From Butyriboletus loyo (lineage: Eukaryota > Basidiomycota > Agaricomycetes > Boletales > Boletaceae), in contig JBBPSI010000400.1 of NCBI GenBank assembly GCA_038093515.1, forward strand, positions 1-15,176: DNA of 15,176 bases, in the 5' to 3' direction. The translations under genes and the position numbers were made by a program. Numbering within the stretch: the stretch's first letter is position 1; each line of letters starts with the position of its first letter. The notes beneath the pieces are model-generated. The model worked only from the letters and a program-made list of their open reading frames with translations, did not search any database and was not told the DNA's origin. Below are positions 1 to 8,298 of this stretch, in pieces.

Positions 1-529
1 AGACAGAGGCTATCTCAGTGTAGCGACACTGAGACCTGCTGGAACGACCGGGGAAGTGGATAACGTCCACTAGGCGACTAAGGGGCAGGCGATGGGCGGC
101 ATCGCAAGGCGGCGGGGGCGGCGGGGACGCGTGAGCGTGGGAAAATGAGTGGCGGGGTATGCTTAGGGGTAAAACTGTAACACTCAGAGAATTGCTCAGC
201 CAAAGGGATTTGGGGGTCCCTAAGTCGCACTTCGCAAATCAGGCTCGACCCTGACACGGACTAACAACTCCAAAGGGAGCGTCTGAGAATGAATATACAG
301 GTGCTACTGCCGAGACACAAGTTCTGCTCTTCCGAGAAGCTCCCCTAAAGGTGCGGGGGTGAAATGAAATTGAAAACTGGTGAATGCCCAGTGACGATCC
401 TTAACCCTGGATTCTGGGTATGGTTTCCTAAGCGGAAAGACTGCTCCTTCAAGCAGAAGCCTACTGGTATGTGCAATGGAAACTATCCCTGCCCTGGGAA
501 CCGGGTGTGTATCAGAAGCTTTAACCAAG
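1..529. other. GC-rich, hairpin-rich segment of unknown origin
   Basis: This stretch has no convincing gene. The longest open frame starts at 364 (plus) and runs into the adjoining LTR, with no recognisable domain. The DNA is rich in short perfect inverted repeats: a 9-bp stem at 13-21/26-34 with loop AGCG, a 5-bp stem at 56-60/66-70 and another at 90-94/100-104. Together with its G-rich, gene-poor character, this resembles the start of a large folded RNA such as an organellar group II intron. I could not identify domain V or a maturase, so this is a suggestion only. The segment ends abruptly at the LTR starting at 530. Confidence 0.3.
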
Positions 530-1025
530 TGTTACGAGACAACAATGTTATCAGGTCACACGGGGTTCCGCAACTGTTGCAGTGCTACACAAGTACTGGC
601 GAGGTGTAATGAGGATAGCTCAGGCCTTAATCTCTCAACTGTTGCCAGCGAATAAGACAAGTGGTTAAAGCTAGGGAATCCTAGCCGCAACCACAAGCCC
701 TTTTATATTACAGGGGAATGCGCACAGACCATGCAGTGTGTGAGACTAGTTACTATACATGTACATATGAAGAAGTCACGAGTCGATGATGATGAGAAAT
801 AGAAGTCGACGGCGATCAAAAAGAAGAGAAGCAAACGGAGATTAAATACATGAGGCGTGACGTCATAGAGTCTGGGCCAGTCTGGACCATGACATCATAT
901 GCTTAGTCAGCCTGTGATCACATGTATAATCCCACGATCACGTGCACAAAGTCACGTGACCTTTGAAAGAGAAATATGATGAAGTCCGAACGCAAAAGAT
1001 AGTTATAAGAGATACGATTATAACA
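530..1025 (+). mobile_element. LTR, family A, copy 1 (no matching TSD)
   Basis: A complete LTR-like unit of 496 bp starting TGTTACGAGACAA and ending TTATAACA, homologous over its length to four other copies (1613-2073, 8299-8837, 9552-10045, 10882-11416). A TATA-like TTTTATATTA near 700-709 precedes the shared GCGCACAGACCATGC motif (720-734). A TGACGTCA site near 868-875 and the 10-bp palindrome GTCACGTGAC (951-960) lie further downstream. The flanking pentamers CCAAG and AAGTC do not match, so this is not a clean solo insertion. Its right edge abuts a reversed fragment of the same family, suggesting rearrangement. Its closest relative in the window is the copy at 9552-10045, which shares a GTCGAC-containing central block. 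Confidence 0.85.
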
Positions 1026-1026
1026 A

Positions 1027-1076
1027 AGTCTAGACAAAGACATCATGGCCTCATGTACTTAATCTCCACTTCTCTT
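1027..1076 (-). repeat. Reversed scrap of family-A LTR
   Basis: About 50 bp resembling the reverse complement of the central part of the family-A LTR (compare about 9704-9760: CATCATGCCTCATGT, then TTTAATCTCC). It lies head-on against the plus-oriented copy ending at 1025 and is cut by the LTR beginning at 1077. Confidence 0.6.
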
Positions 1077-1443
1077 TGTTATGACCACCAGAGTAATCCA
1101 CACAGAACACTTCACAAGCTGGTTATGCTAGAGTCACAGCTATTGTTATGCTTGGACTGGGTAAGTACAAGCATAGACTTGGATGGAGCATTGCGACTCA
1201 ATAGTTCTTCTAGATGGTTAAGTCTAACCTTCAAGACAAAGGATTAATCTGTTGAACGTATATTAGAATTATATAATATACTGATTACATAACATGTGTA
1301 GTCAGACCATATATGTACTTCAAACTCAGCTTATCTGAGTTCTAATCAATCTTGTTCTTACACTGTGATGTGCATACCAGCAAGCCACTAACAACCAACC
1401 AGTGAGTACCTTTGGTACATCCTCACCTAGCACCCTTTCTACA
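1077..1443 (+). mobile_element. 5' LTR of a copia-type element (family D)
   Basis: A 367-bp LTR starting TGTTATGACCACC and ending TTTCTACA. Its right end is fixed by the primer-binding site that starts at the next base (1444), and the left end by homology of its first 45 bp with the LTR fragment at 3678. It contains an AT-rich TATA-like block (about 1264-1285) and a perfect 7-bp stem-loop at 1323-1329/1335-1341, as often found near LTR RNA ends. This is the upstream LTR of the element whose gag lies at 2214-3200. No intact downstream LTR was found. Confidence 0.7.
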
Positions 1444-1458
1444 GGTTATGAGCCCTGC
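1444..1458 (+). promoter_or_regulatory. Primer-binding site (half initiator tRNA-Met)
   Basis: GGTTATGAGCCCTGC directly follows the LTR end. As I recall it, the sequence is complementary to the anticodon-stem 5' side and loop of fungal initiator tRNA-Met. Drosophila copia is primed in the same way, by an internally cleaved initiator tRNA rather than by the tRNA 3' CCA end. This identifies the region as a retroelement and sets its plus-strand orientation. Confidence 0.75.
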
Positions 1459-2213
1459 TGTGCTCAGTTGAGCCCATCAGTGCAGTTAGAAATGACTTGC
1501 ACAATGGAGTCTCCTGATGCCAAGGTTAAATGGCTGTTGCTTGCTGTGCTTTTAGCATGCTGAGCATGCCAGCTCACTTTACTTTTTGGTTGTTTCCTCC
1601 AGACTCCTTATGTGTTACGAGACAATGAAGTTATCAAGTCACACGAAGTTCCACTACTGTTGCAGTACTACACAGGTACTGGCGAGGTGTAATGAGGATA
1701 GCTCAAATCTTAATCTCTCAACTGTTGCCAGCGAATAAGACAAGTGGTTAAAGCTAGGGAATCCTAGTCTAACCACGAGCCCTTTTATATTGTACAGAGA
1801 TGCGCACAGACCATGCTGTGCGTGTGAGGAATTACTATACATGGCTAGACTAAGAAGAGAAGCGCAACGGTGATTAACCACATGAGGCGCGGGGATCAAA
1901 AAGAAGAGAAGTAAACGGAGATTAAATACATGTGTCATGACGTCATATGCTTAGTCAGCAAGAGATCACATGTAAGTTCCCACGATTACATGCGCTATGT
2001 CACGTGACCTTTGAAAGTGAAAACAACTAAGTCCGAGTTGAAAGTGTACGAATAAAATGTTATGATTATAACATTATGATGCGAAGCAATCATTATGATG
2101 TGCTCCCCAGCACTCCAACTTGATCCTTCTGCAGATTTTGGAGGATGAACCCATGTCAGGACTTTGCATTTCTAATATGATTTACATTTCCATAGATCTT
2201 CTAAACATAACAA
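1459..2213 (+). other. Leader of the plus-strand copia element, interrupted by a solo LTR
   Basis: Untranslated leader between the primer-binding site and gag. The solo LTR at 1613-2073 plus one TSD copy accounts for 466 bp, leaving about 290 bp of element sequence. No open frame is supported. A short inverted repeat, GCATGCTGAGCATGC, occurs near 1556-1570, and a polypyrimidine-CAG stretch at about 1586-1602 resembles a 3' splice site. Confidence 0.5.
1613..2073 (+). mobile_element. Solo LTR, family A, copy 2 (TSD TTATG)
   Basis: A 461-bp LTR from TGTTACGAG to TTATAACA flanked by perfect 5-bp repeats TTATG at 1608-1612 and 2074-2078. The single LTR with matched TSDs shows a full element inserted here and was reduced to a solo LTR by recombination. 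Inside is a direct duplication of a GATCAAAAAGAAGAGAAG block (around 1857 and 1895), shared with the 8299 and 10882 copies. The TATA-like TTTTATATTG is followed by the GCGCACAGACCATGC hairpin motif at 1802-1816. Confidence 0.92.
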
Positions 2214-3200
2214 ATATCTACCTCCACCAAGACTGACTCTCATGTCCCCACCCTCAATGGCTCCAACTGGGTCTCCTGGTGGCCTGCCATGTCTGCCCAC
2301 CTTAGGGCAACTGGCAACACCTGGGTTTTCAAGTTCTTGAAGCCTGCTGCTCTCGATGCATCATCCATTGCAGATGATCACTCCCAGTACATTGCCTGGT
2401 CTAAGGTGAATGACACGATTGCTGGCACTGTCATGTGCCACCTCTCCCCTGCTCTCCAACAGAAGTATGGAGGAGAGATGATGGCCACCGATTTGATCAA
2501 GGCCCTCAAGGAGGCATTCTCAACTACTGGGATCATGGCAGTGTATGTGATATTCAAGGAGTTGATGGACATACAAGTGCCCTCCTCCTTCCACCTGGTG
2601 CCTGCCCTCTCAAAAATCAAGACCACCTTCTCTCATCTCCAATTAGTGGGATATACCATCCCTGACAATGTCCAGGCCATGATGCTCCTGGCTAAGCTGC
2701 CTGCATCCATGGACATGGTAGCCCAGATGATCACTCAGGGCAAGGATGCCTTGGGGAAGGTGAAGGTCCCTACCATCACCAAGATTCATGCTGCTGTGGT
2801 CCTGTCATGGGATCAGCACCATCTCTCAGGTAAGGGGAAAGGAATTCACCAAGCACAATCTAACAAGATTAGTGCAGTGAAAAAATGACAGGGGGAAACC
2901 CCTACTTTCCAGCAGCAGTAGCAGGAAAATGGGGGAATAAGGATAAGAAGAAGATTCAGTGCAGACACAAAGGCAAGGGTAAACCGAACCAAGTCCACCT
3001 TGTCTCTGCTGCCATCTTTGACAGTTCCCCTATCATGTCAGTTTTCCTCATGCCCACAATGATTGACCCCCTGCTCCTCTCCCATCAACCTGCACAGTTG
3101 TATCAGGGACAACAAGGCCTGCCTGCTGACACTCACATACAGCAGGTGTTTTCTCTCACCAAAAGGCTTGGGATCATCCCATCCTGCCAGACAATCTGGG
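2214..3200 (+). pseudogene. Degenerate copia-type gag (UBN2/Retrotran_gag_2-like)
   Basis: This is the gag (capsid/nucleocapsid) region of a Ty1/copia retrotransposon. The open frame from 2217 has the typical start with LNGSNW, a central part with ALKEAFSTTG, and IPDNVQAMMLLAKLP ahead of KISAVKK, in the family's order. The expected start codon reads ATA (2214-2216) and an in-frame TAA lies just upstream, so the true ATG seems lost; the first ATG is at 2289. A TGA at 2886-2888 ends the frame. Homology continues in the next frame as a lysine-rich stretch (KDKKK, GKGKPNQVHL) and a piece ending near RLGIIPSCQTIWVL, where LTR C cuts in at 3201. No CCHC knuckle or protease is visible. It is non-functional. 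Confidence 0.85.
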
Positions 3201-3658
3201 TGTTGAAATGGTAGTGTTCTATTTCTGTGTTTCAGTCACAGCCACTACATTTCCAGACTGGTCTCTATGACATCATAGTCTAGACTTAGTCACACTTGTC
3301 ACATTACAAATAGCTCTACTTATGCTATTGGACGATATGCTTAGTCTTATCTCTTATCTCTAACATATTGTCATGTGTTTCATATCTTATCTTATATAGG
3401 TACTATACAGTACACAAGTACAAACACTCCTGTACTGTATATAAGACAGCCCTTATGGCTTGTCACTTTTCTTTAGATCTTTCAGTTCTTTCACCACTAC
3501 TGTGATATCTCTAAGTTGAGCCTTGCTCCTTATACTCTTCAAGTACCCCTGTTTGTGATACTCTCTCTCATTATATCAGTGAGTCTTTCCACTGATAAGT
3601 TCACCCTTGCATCCTTCATTGCCCTCAGTGCACCTGCTTGGACTTTATTAAATCTGCA
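3201..3658 (+). mobile_element. LTR, family C, copy 1
   Basis: A 458-bp LTR starting TGTTGAAATGGTAG and ending AAATCTGCA, homologous to the reverse-oriented copies at 6001-6446 and 14207-14666. It contains the family's GATAAG-type sites (on the opposite strand) and several TATA-like palindromic stretches (about 3395-3445). It interrupts the gag remnant of the element to its left. A primer-binding site follows, so this was a 5' LTR whose internal region has been lost. Confidence 0.85.
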
Positions 3659-3659
3659 A

Positions 3660-3672
3660 GGTAATGAGCCCC
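3660..3672 (+). promoter_or_regulatory. Primer-binding site remnant of family C
   Basis: GGTAATGAGCCCC, one base after the LTR end, differs by one base from the initiator-tRNA-Met site GGTTATGAGCCC over its first twelve bases. The following CACTAG is shared with the copy at 14187-14205. Everything downstream is replaced by another LTR. Confidence 0.6.
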
Positions 3673-3677
3673 ACTAG

Positions 3678-3819
3678 TGTTATGACCACAGGAGGAATCC
3701 CAACAGAACATTCCACAAGTGGTTCACTACAGTTGCAGTGCTACACAAAGCACTGGCAAAGATTTATAGAGTTTTAGCAAGACCTTAGTCCCTCAACTGT
3801 TTTCAGTGATCAAGACCAG
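3678..3819 (+). mobile_element. Truncated LTR with family D head and family A-like body
   Basis: It starts TGTTATGACCACAGG like the LTR at 1077. From about 3725 it follows family A (TACAGTTGCAGTGCTACAC and CCTCAACTGTTTTCAGTG compare with 1660 and 1717). It stops at 3819, where LTR B begins, and its remaining part was not found beyond that insertion. This mosaic shows that families A and D are related. Confidence 0.65.
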
Positions 3820-4228
3820 TGTTATGCTGGGTGCTAACAACTAGAACACAGGTGGCACTCTGGAGTAGCTGTGAGACTCATGTGAGAGGATGCTCAGACT
3901 ATGTCTTAGTGCGCACACTAAGAGTCTGGAGTGAAACTAATTGCTAGCAGAAGACTGCATAGAACTAGATAAGTCACAACTGTATCAAGTCTGGGTTTAT
4001 ATACTGTAAGGGTCTGCGCACAGACCATGACCCAATTGGGTCACATGAGTCATAAAGACAAATGTGGAAGGAATACTCGAGAATGTTCTGGAGTATGAAA
4101 GAAACAGCATCCAAGCATGAGAAATGGTGACTAAGCTGAATGGTTGAGTGTTCATAAGACAATTGGCAAAGCCTAAGGAACAGTAGATATCTGGTTCACT
4201 GGAGAGGTCAAATACCTCTGCTGTAATA
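3820..4228 (+). mobile_element. LTR, family B, copy 1 (diverged)
   Basis: A 409-bp LTR starting TGTTATGCTGGGTGC, homologous along its length to the reverse of 14741-15169. It has a TATA-like GTTTATATACTG (about 3995-4006) and the GCGCACAGACCATG motif (4016-4029), here inside a larger palindrome GGTCTGCGCACAGACC. The 3' end reads TAATA instead of TAACA. The left flank ACCAG is not repeated after the right end, so this copy is older or rearranged. Confidence 0.75.
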
Positions 4229-4522
4229 TGTGAGGCCTTGCAACTAGGCAAAGGATAGGATTCACCGGTTGATGTGAAGCACACTTGGTGGTGGCTGGGC
4301 AGCATTGTGAATGGCATTCAGGCAAATGTTAGTAAAGAAATAGCACAGCGGGTTTATGTAAGCAGCACCACATCCCACAATGTATTACAATGAGATTGCA
4401 CTTAATGTGTATGAAAACAACAGGTGTGTGGAAACTCTGTCTTTCCACCTTTCAGCCCTTCACTCTGACCAACCCAAATGACCCACACAATTCCGCACCA
4501 TCCACAGCAGCTCAAACACAAC
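4229..4522. other. Non-coding stretch upstream of the host-type gene
   Basis: No open frame with a recognisable product and no match to the LTR families. A pyrimidine-rich segment (about 4435-4475), typical of fungal promoters, lies just ahead of the gene start. It probably holds the promoter and 5' leader, but no definite core element is seen. Confidence 0.35.
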
Positions 4523-6000
4523 ATGGCAGCAAACACAATCCTCACAGCCACAAACAAACAAATCTCTGCCGTGATTGGCAAGTACATGATGGCGGGAGGG
4601 GAGGATAACTGGTGCAAGGCAATGGAGCTGATTGAAGGGAGCATGGTGCATGGCTATGGTTATCAGAGCTTGTATGTTGTAACTAATGGTCCCCAGGTGC
4701 TGGTGTGGGAGGTGGTTGATCAAGCTGACCACATCCCAGCTCTCCTTATCGCAGTCAATAGGTTCTGGGAGTGCATGCCTTCGGATTGGCCCGACTGGAC
4801 CTGCATCATCCACTGTGAGGAGCATGAGCTGGAGGACCATCCATGGAGACAAAGGGTGAGCAGGGTAGCAGTGGCAGAAAACATCAGCAGTACCTCCTTG
4901 CGCAAAGGACATTAAGTTGACATGAAGAGAGAGGCATTGGAGGAAGAAGCAGGGGGGAATGAGGATGAGGGAGAACAGGAGGAGATGGGGGAGGAATGTC
5001 AGGCGGAAGAAGAAAGGAAGCGGCGAAGAGAGATAGGGAAGGGAAAGTGGAGGGCTCCATCAATGCTCCAGGAGGAGGAGTGTGGGTGAACTGTCAGGCA
5101 GAGCTTCATCTGCTGCCCACTCATCCACCTCTCCCCTCCAGATGTTGAAGATGAAGGGGGCTTTGGCAACGACGATGCGCCAACAGCCACCTCATCACCC
5201 ACTCCCAGCGCCTTCACCACCATGGATGTACCACCCCCCACCACTTCACCTTCCATTAATGTAAGCTCCCCCCCAGCATCACCCGCGTCCCCAGCATCAC
5301 CTGTGTCCCCAGCATTGCCCCCACCCCCACCCCACCCCCACCCTGCCCCTGCATCACGTGCCAGGCGCCCGCACATTGTAAAGGCAGCATCCCTGATGCC
5401 TGAGCAGCCCGCCAACGCATGCTCAACATGCGTGCGTGCTAGGGTTATATGCATCCCAAAGGCCCAGTGTGCATGCAAGACATGCAGGGCTCACAAGAAG
5501 AGGTGTCCACAAGTGGGGGGAAGATTGGAGGCCAGCCCACCACCACCACCGCCACCACCACCTGCAGCAGCCTCCAAGGGTACTCAGCGCACAGGGAGGG
5601 AGGTATTGCCATCACCTGACAGCCGTCACCCTACAAAGTGCATGCAAACACACTCCCAGTCCCACCCCAGGAAACAGCCACCCGCGACAGCACAGCATCC
5701 TGAATCCCCCTCCCCATCAAGCCCCAATGTTACAGCCAGGGGACGTCAACCCCGCCTTCCCAATGCCACACCCCCTCATCACTAACTCAAAAAGGTGGGA
5801 TATACACCAAGCGCACCCTCTCCGATTCGGCTGCTGCCAGCTATAGTGGTGAGGCAACAGCAACCAAGTAAGTAACATTTCATCTAACATTGCAAATGCT
5901 GACATTACCGCTCTGATACCAAGCAGCCACAGAGGGATCAAGCGCTGCCACCTCTGCCAGGATCACCATCCCAGCTAGGCCTAGTGCAGGGGCCCCATTT
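4523..6000 (+). pseudogene. 5' half of a disrupted host-type gene with Zn2Cys6-like cluster
   Basis: Not recognised as a named family. ATG 4523 has a good context (ACAACATGG); an upstream in-frame ATG at 4478 is less favoured. Proposed exons are 4523-4855, 4928-5081, 5142-5867 and 5927-6000, with introns of 72, 60 and 59 bp (GTGAGC, GTGGGT, GTAAGT donors). Order of parts: an uncharacterised N-terminal region, a Glu/Arg-rich segment (exon 2), a Ser/Pro-rich linker, then a cysteine cluster at 5420-5506 with spacing C-x2-C-x6-C-x7-C-x2-C-x6-C. That spacing fits the fungal binuclear zinc cluster and suggests, without proof, DNA binding. A Pro-rich tail follows. An in-frame TAA (5783-5785) is either a nonsense mutation or lies in an intron (for example 5745-5794, which changes frame). 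The frame is still open at 6000, where LTR C begins. Confidence 0.6.
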
Positions 6001-6446
6001 TGGAATTGGTAAAGTCCGAGCAGGTGCACCGAGGGCAACGAAGGATGCAAGGGTAAACCTATCAGTGGAAAGACTCACTGATAATACAAGCATGAGAGTA
6101 TCACAAACAGAGTATAAGGAGCAAGGCTCAACTTAGAGATATCACAGTAGTGATCATAGAACTGAAAGATCTGGAGAAAAGCGACAAGCCATAAGGGCTG
6201 TCTTATATACAGTACATGGGTGTTTGTACTTATGTTCTGTATAGTACCTTTATAAGGTATAGTATGAAATACATGACGATATGATAGAGATAAGAGATAA
6301 GACTAAGCATATCGTCCAATAGCATAATAAGAGCTATTTGTAATGTGATAAGCATGACTAGGTCTAGACAATGATGTCATATAGACCAGTCTAGAAACGT
6401 AGTGGCTGTAAGTGAAATATAGAAATAGCACACTACTGTTTTAACA
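6001..6446 (-). mobile_element. LTR, family C, copy 2
   Basis: A 446-bp LTR read from 6446 (TGTTAAAACAGTAG) to 6001 (CCAATTCCA). Its right end falls inside the copia reverse transcriptase frame, so it replaced or interrupted the rest of pol. Its left end meets the host-type gene at a codon boundary. The flanks CATTT and ATATC differ, so it is not a simple solo LTR. Tandem GATAAG sites occur at 6289-6294 and 6296-6301. A diverged primer-binding-site-like ATGGGGCCCC beyond the left end may be chance. Confidence 0.8.
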
Positions 6447-7311
6447 ATATCCAGGTGTGTGCCAAGCATGATATATAGTAATGATCTGATTACCATCTGA
6501 AAACATGTCCGTAATTCAGGGTTGACTAGTGCGTCATTTTTAATCAGATAGTACCCTTGTGGTAAAGGAGTACGAGCAGTTTTACAGTTAGACATACCAC
6601 ATCTTTCAAGCACTTTGTCGAGATAATCGCTCTGATCTATGAACATCAGGCATTTCTTTCAGTCACAATGAATCCTCATATGAAGGAATTCATCTGTTTC
6701 ACCGAGATCGTGGTATCCCATTTTTTCATAAATTTAGCTTTAAGGTGATCAACCTCAGCTTGATTGGATCCGCAGAAAAAGGCATTGTCCACATAAACAA
6801 TGACATAACATTTGCCATTTTTGTAGACATATAGACTGGCATCAGAATAGATTGATGTGAATCCAAGTTCTATCATTGATTTCTTCAATTCGCGCCACCA
6901 TGTAATACCAGCTTGTTTAAGGCTGTATAGTGCACGTTTTAGTTGTAAGACTTTGCCAGCTAGTTCATGGGTGGCATACCCTTCAGGAAAATCCATATAG
7001 ATTTCTTCTTTCAATGGACCATAGAGATATGCTGATCACACATCAAGTCCGGTGACATACCAGTCTTCAAGAGTGGCAAGTGCAAGCATCATTCACACAG
7101 TCTCAAATCTGACTACTGGAGAGAAGATTTCATCATAGTGGAGTCCTTCAATTTGATCAAAACCTTTCGCAACTAGGCGAGCTTTCTTTTGACTGTCAGA
7201 TTTAACATCAAAAACCCATTAGTTTTTAATGATCTTTTTGCCTTTGGGTCGATCGGCCACTTCATAAACTTTTCAATCTTTGAGCATTTGAAGCTCAAGT
7301 TTGCAAGCATC
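6447..7311 (-). pseudogene. Copia-type reverse transcriptase remnant
   Basis: Reverse transcriptase part of a minus-strand Ty1/copia pol. Read from 7311 down, it shows LVAKGFDQIEG, then YDEIFSPVVRFET, a SAYLYGPLKEEIYMDFPEGY block, LYSLKQAGITWWRELKK, and the catalytic loop as YVDN instead of the usual YVDD. The second aspartate is Asn (codon at 6784-6786), so the enzyme would be inactive. In-frame stops lie at 7273-7275, 7219-7221, 7093-7095 and 7036-7038, with a frameshift near 6690-6710 and another stop at 6659-6661. Homology continues through YLDKVLERCGM to YIMLGTHLDIV, where LTR C cuts it at 6446. RNase H is missing. Confidence 0.9.
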
Positions 7312-8298
7312 TCACCAAAGCTTTTGTTCAGAAGGTGGTAATCGCAGGATGTCTTTGAAAGACCATTTGCGGTAATTGGGTTTTACATCACTGTTGATTG
7401 GGATCACATGAGCACACAAATAGTGAGCCAATTTAACTCCCCCTTCCCGGGTGAGGCATTCAATCTCAGCCTCAGAATCCTCAGGTTCAGGTGGGGCTGA
7501 TTCAGGCGCGGACGGTAATCCACTGGGAACTGTTGGTTCACTGGCAGAGGGACCAGGTTGCTGTCCAGTAAGTTCTTTCCATTTTGAAATGCGATCCATA
7601 TCCTTAACTTGCTTGGTTGGATGTTCGCGTTTGCCATAGATATTGCCAGGACGGGCAGGCACTTTTCTTTCGCATTGTGGACATTTCCCTTTGGAAGGCA
7701 GAGCTGGCAGAGCATCCATTCTGGGTGTACACCTAGGAGGTGTGACAGGATTAGGACTAGGAGCCCTTGAGCGAGGGGGTGCTATTTGATGAGGCTGTTG
7801 AGGCACGATCTTGTCATCCGAATCTGGTAGTTCCAGATCGGGGTTGCCAATTTCATCATCTGAATCAGGATGATCGTCATTGTGTGTCTGGGACCTAGGG
7901 ACCAAGACAGTGCAATGGGGTTTCGCATTTGGGCATCTGGGAAATAAATGCTCATCAAAGACTGCATGAGCAGACATGTGGACAACCATGTTGGGCTTTA
8001 GGAAAATCATACTCGCATCATTTGTAGGTGATATGCTGAGATAGACCATTAGCTGTGACTTAGGTTGCAGCTTTCCACCACAAATATCAACAGGAAGATG
8101 CACATAGGCACCACATCTGAAAACTCGCAGGTGATTGATGGAGGGCATTACGCCCTTGAGTATTTCCAAAGGAGATTTCCATTTCAGCTGCCTGTTGGGT
8201 GTACGATTGTGAAGGTACAAGGCATGGCTTACTGCAAATTCCCAGAAAGAAGGGGTAAGGCAAGCATGAAGATGCATTGCCTGTGCTTTGTCCATCAG
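7312..8298 (-). pseudogene. Copia integrase C-terminal part and linker
   Basis: Continuation of the minus-strand copia polyprotein after the solo LTR. It begins at the integrase region MDKAQAMHLHACL, followed by FWEFAVSHALYLHNRTP, a standard copia motif, and LRVFRCGAYVHLP, also typical. A long acidic and proline-rich linker follows (SDDEIGNPDLELPDSDDK), as expected between integrase and reverse transcriptase. The frame ends at a TGA (7312-7314) just after RLPPSEQKLW, from which the reverse transcriptase homology continues in the same frame, so this is a nonsense mutation rather than a gene end. The start is not a true start codon context: the coding sequence originally ran in from 8843 upward. 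Confidence 0.9.

Noticed and set aside
364..609. An 81-codon plus-strand frame
   Set aside because: It crosses the LTR boundary at 530, has no recognisable domain, and lies in DNA that looks more like structured RNA.
525..1030. Possible TSD around family-A copy 1
   Set aside because: CCAAG and AAGTC share only AAG and are not aligned at the LTR ends, so no duplication can be claimed.
963..1247. A 94-codon plus-strand frame
   Set aside because: It runs across three different LTR pieces (ending 1025, 1076 and beyond 1077), so it is a chance frame.
4460..4912. A 150-codon minus-strand frame
   Set aside because: It overlaps exon 1 of the plus-strand gene, which has the better start context, introns and downstream continuity. 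The minus frame is a shadow.
4999..5478. A 159-codon minus-strand frame with Gly/Asp repeats
   Set aside because: It is the reverse of the Pro/Ser/Ala-rich linker; low-complexity GC-rich DNA opens both strands.
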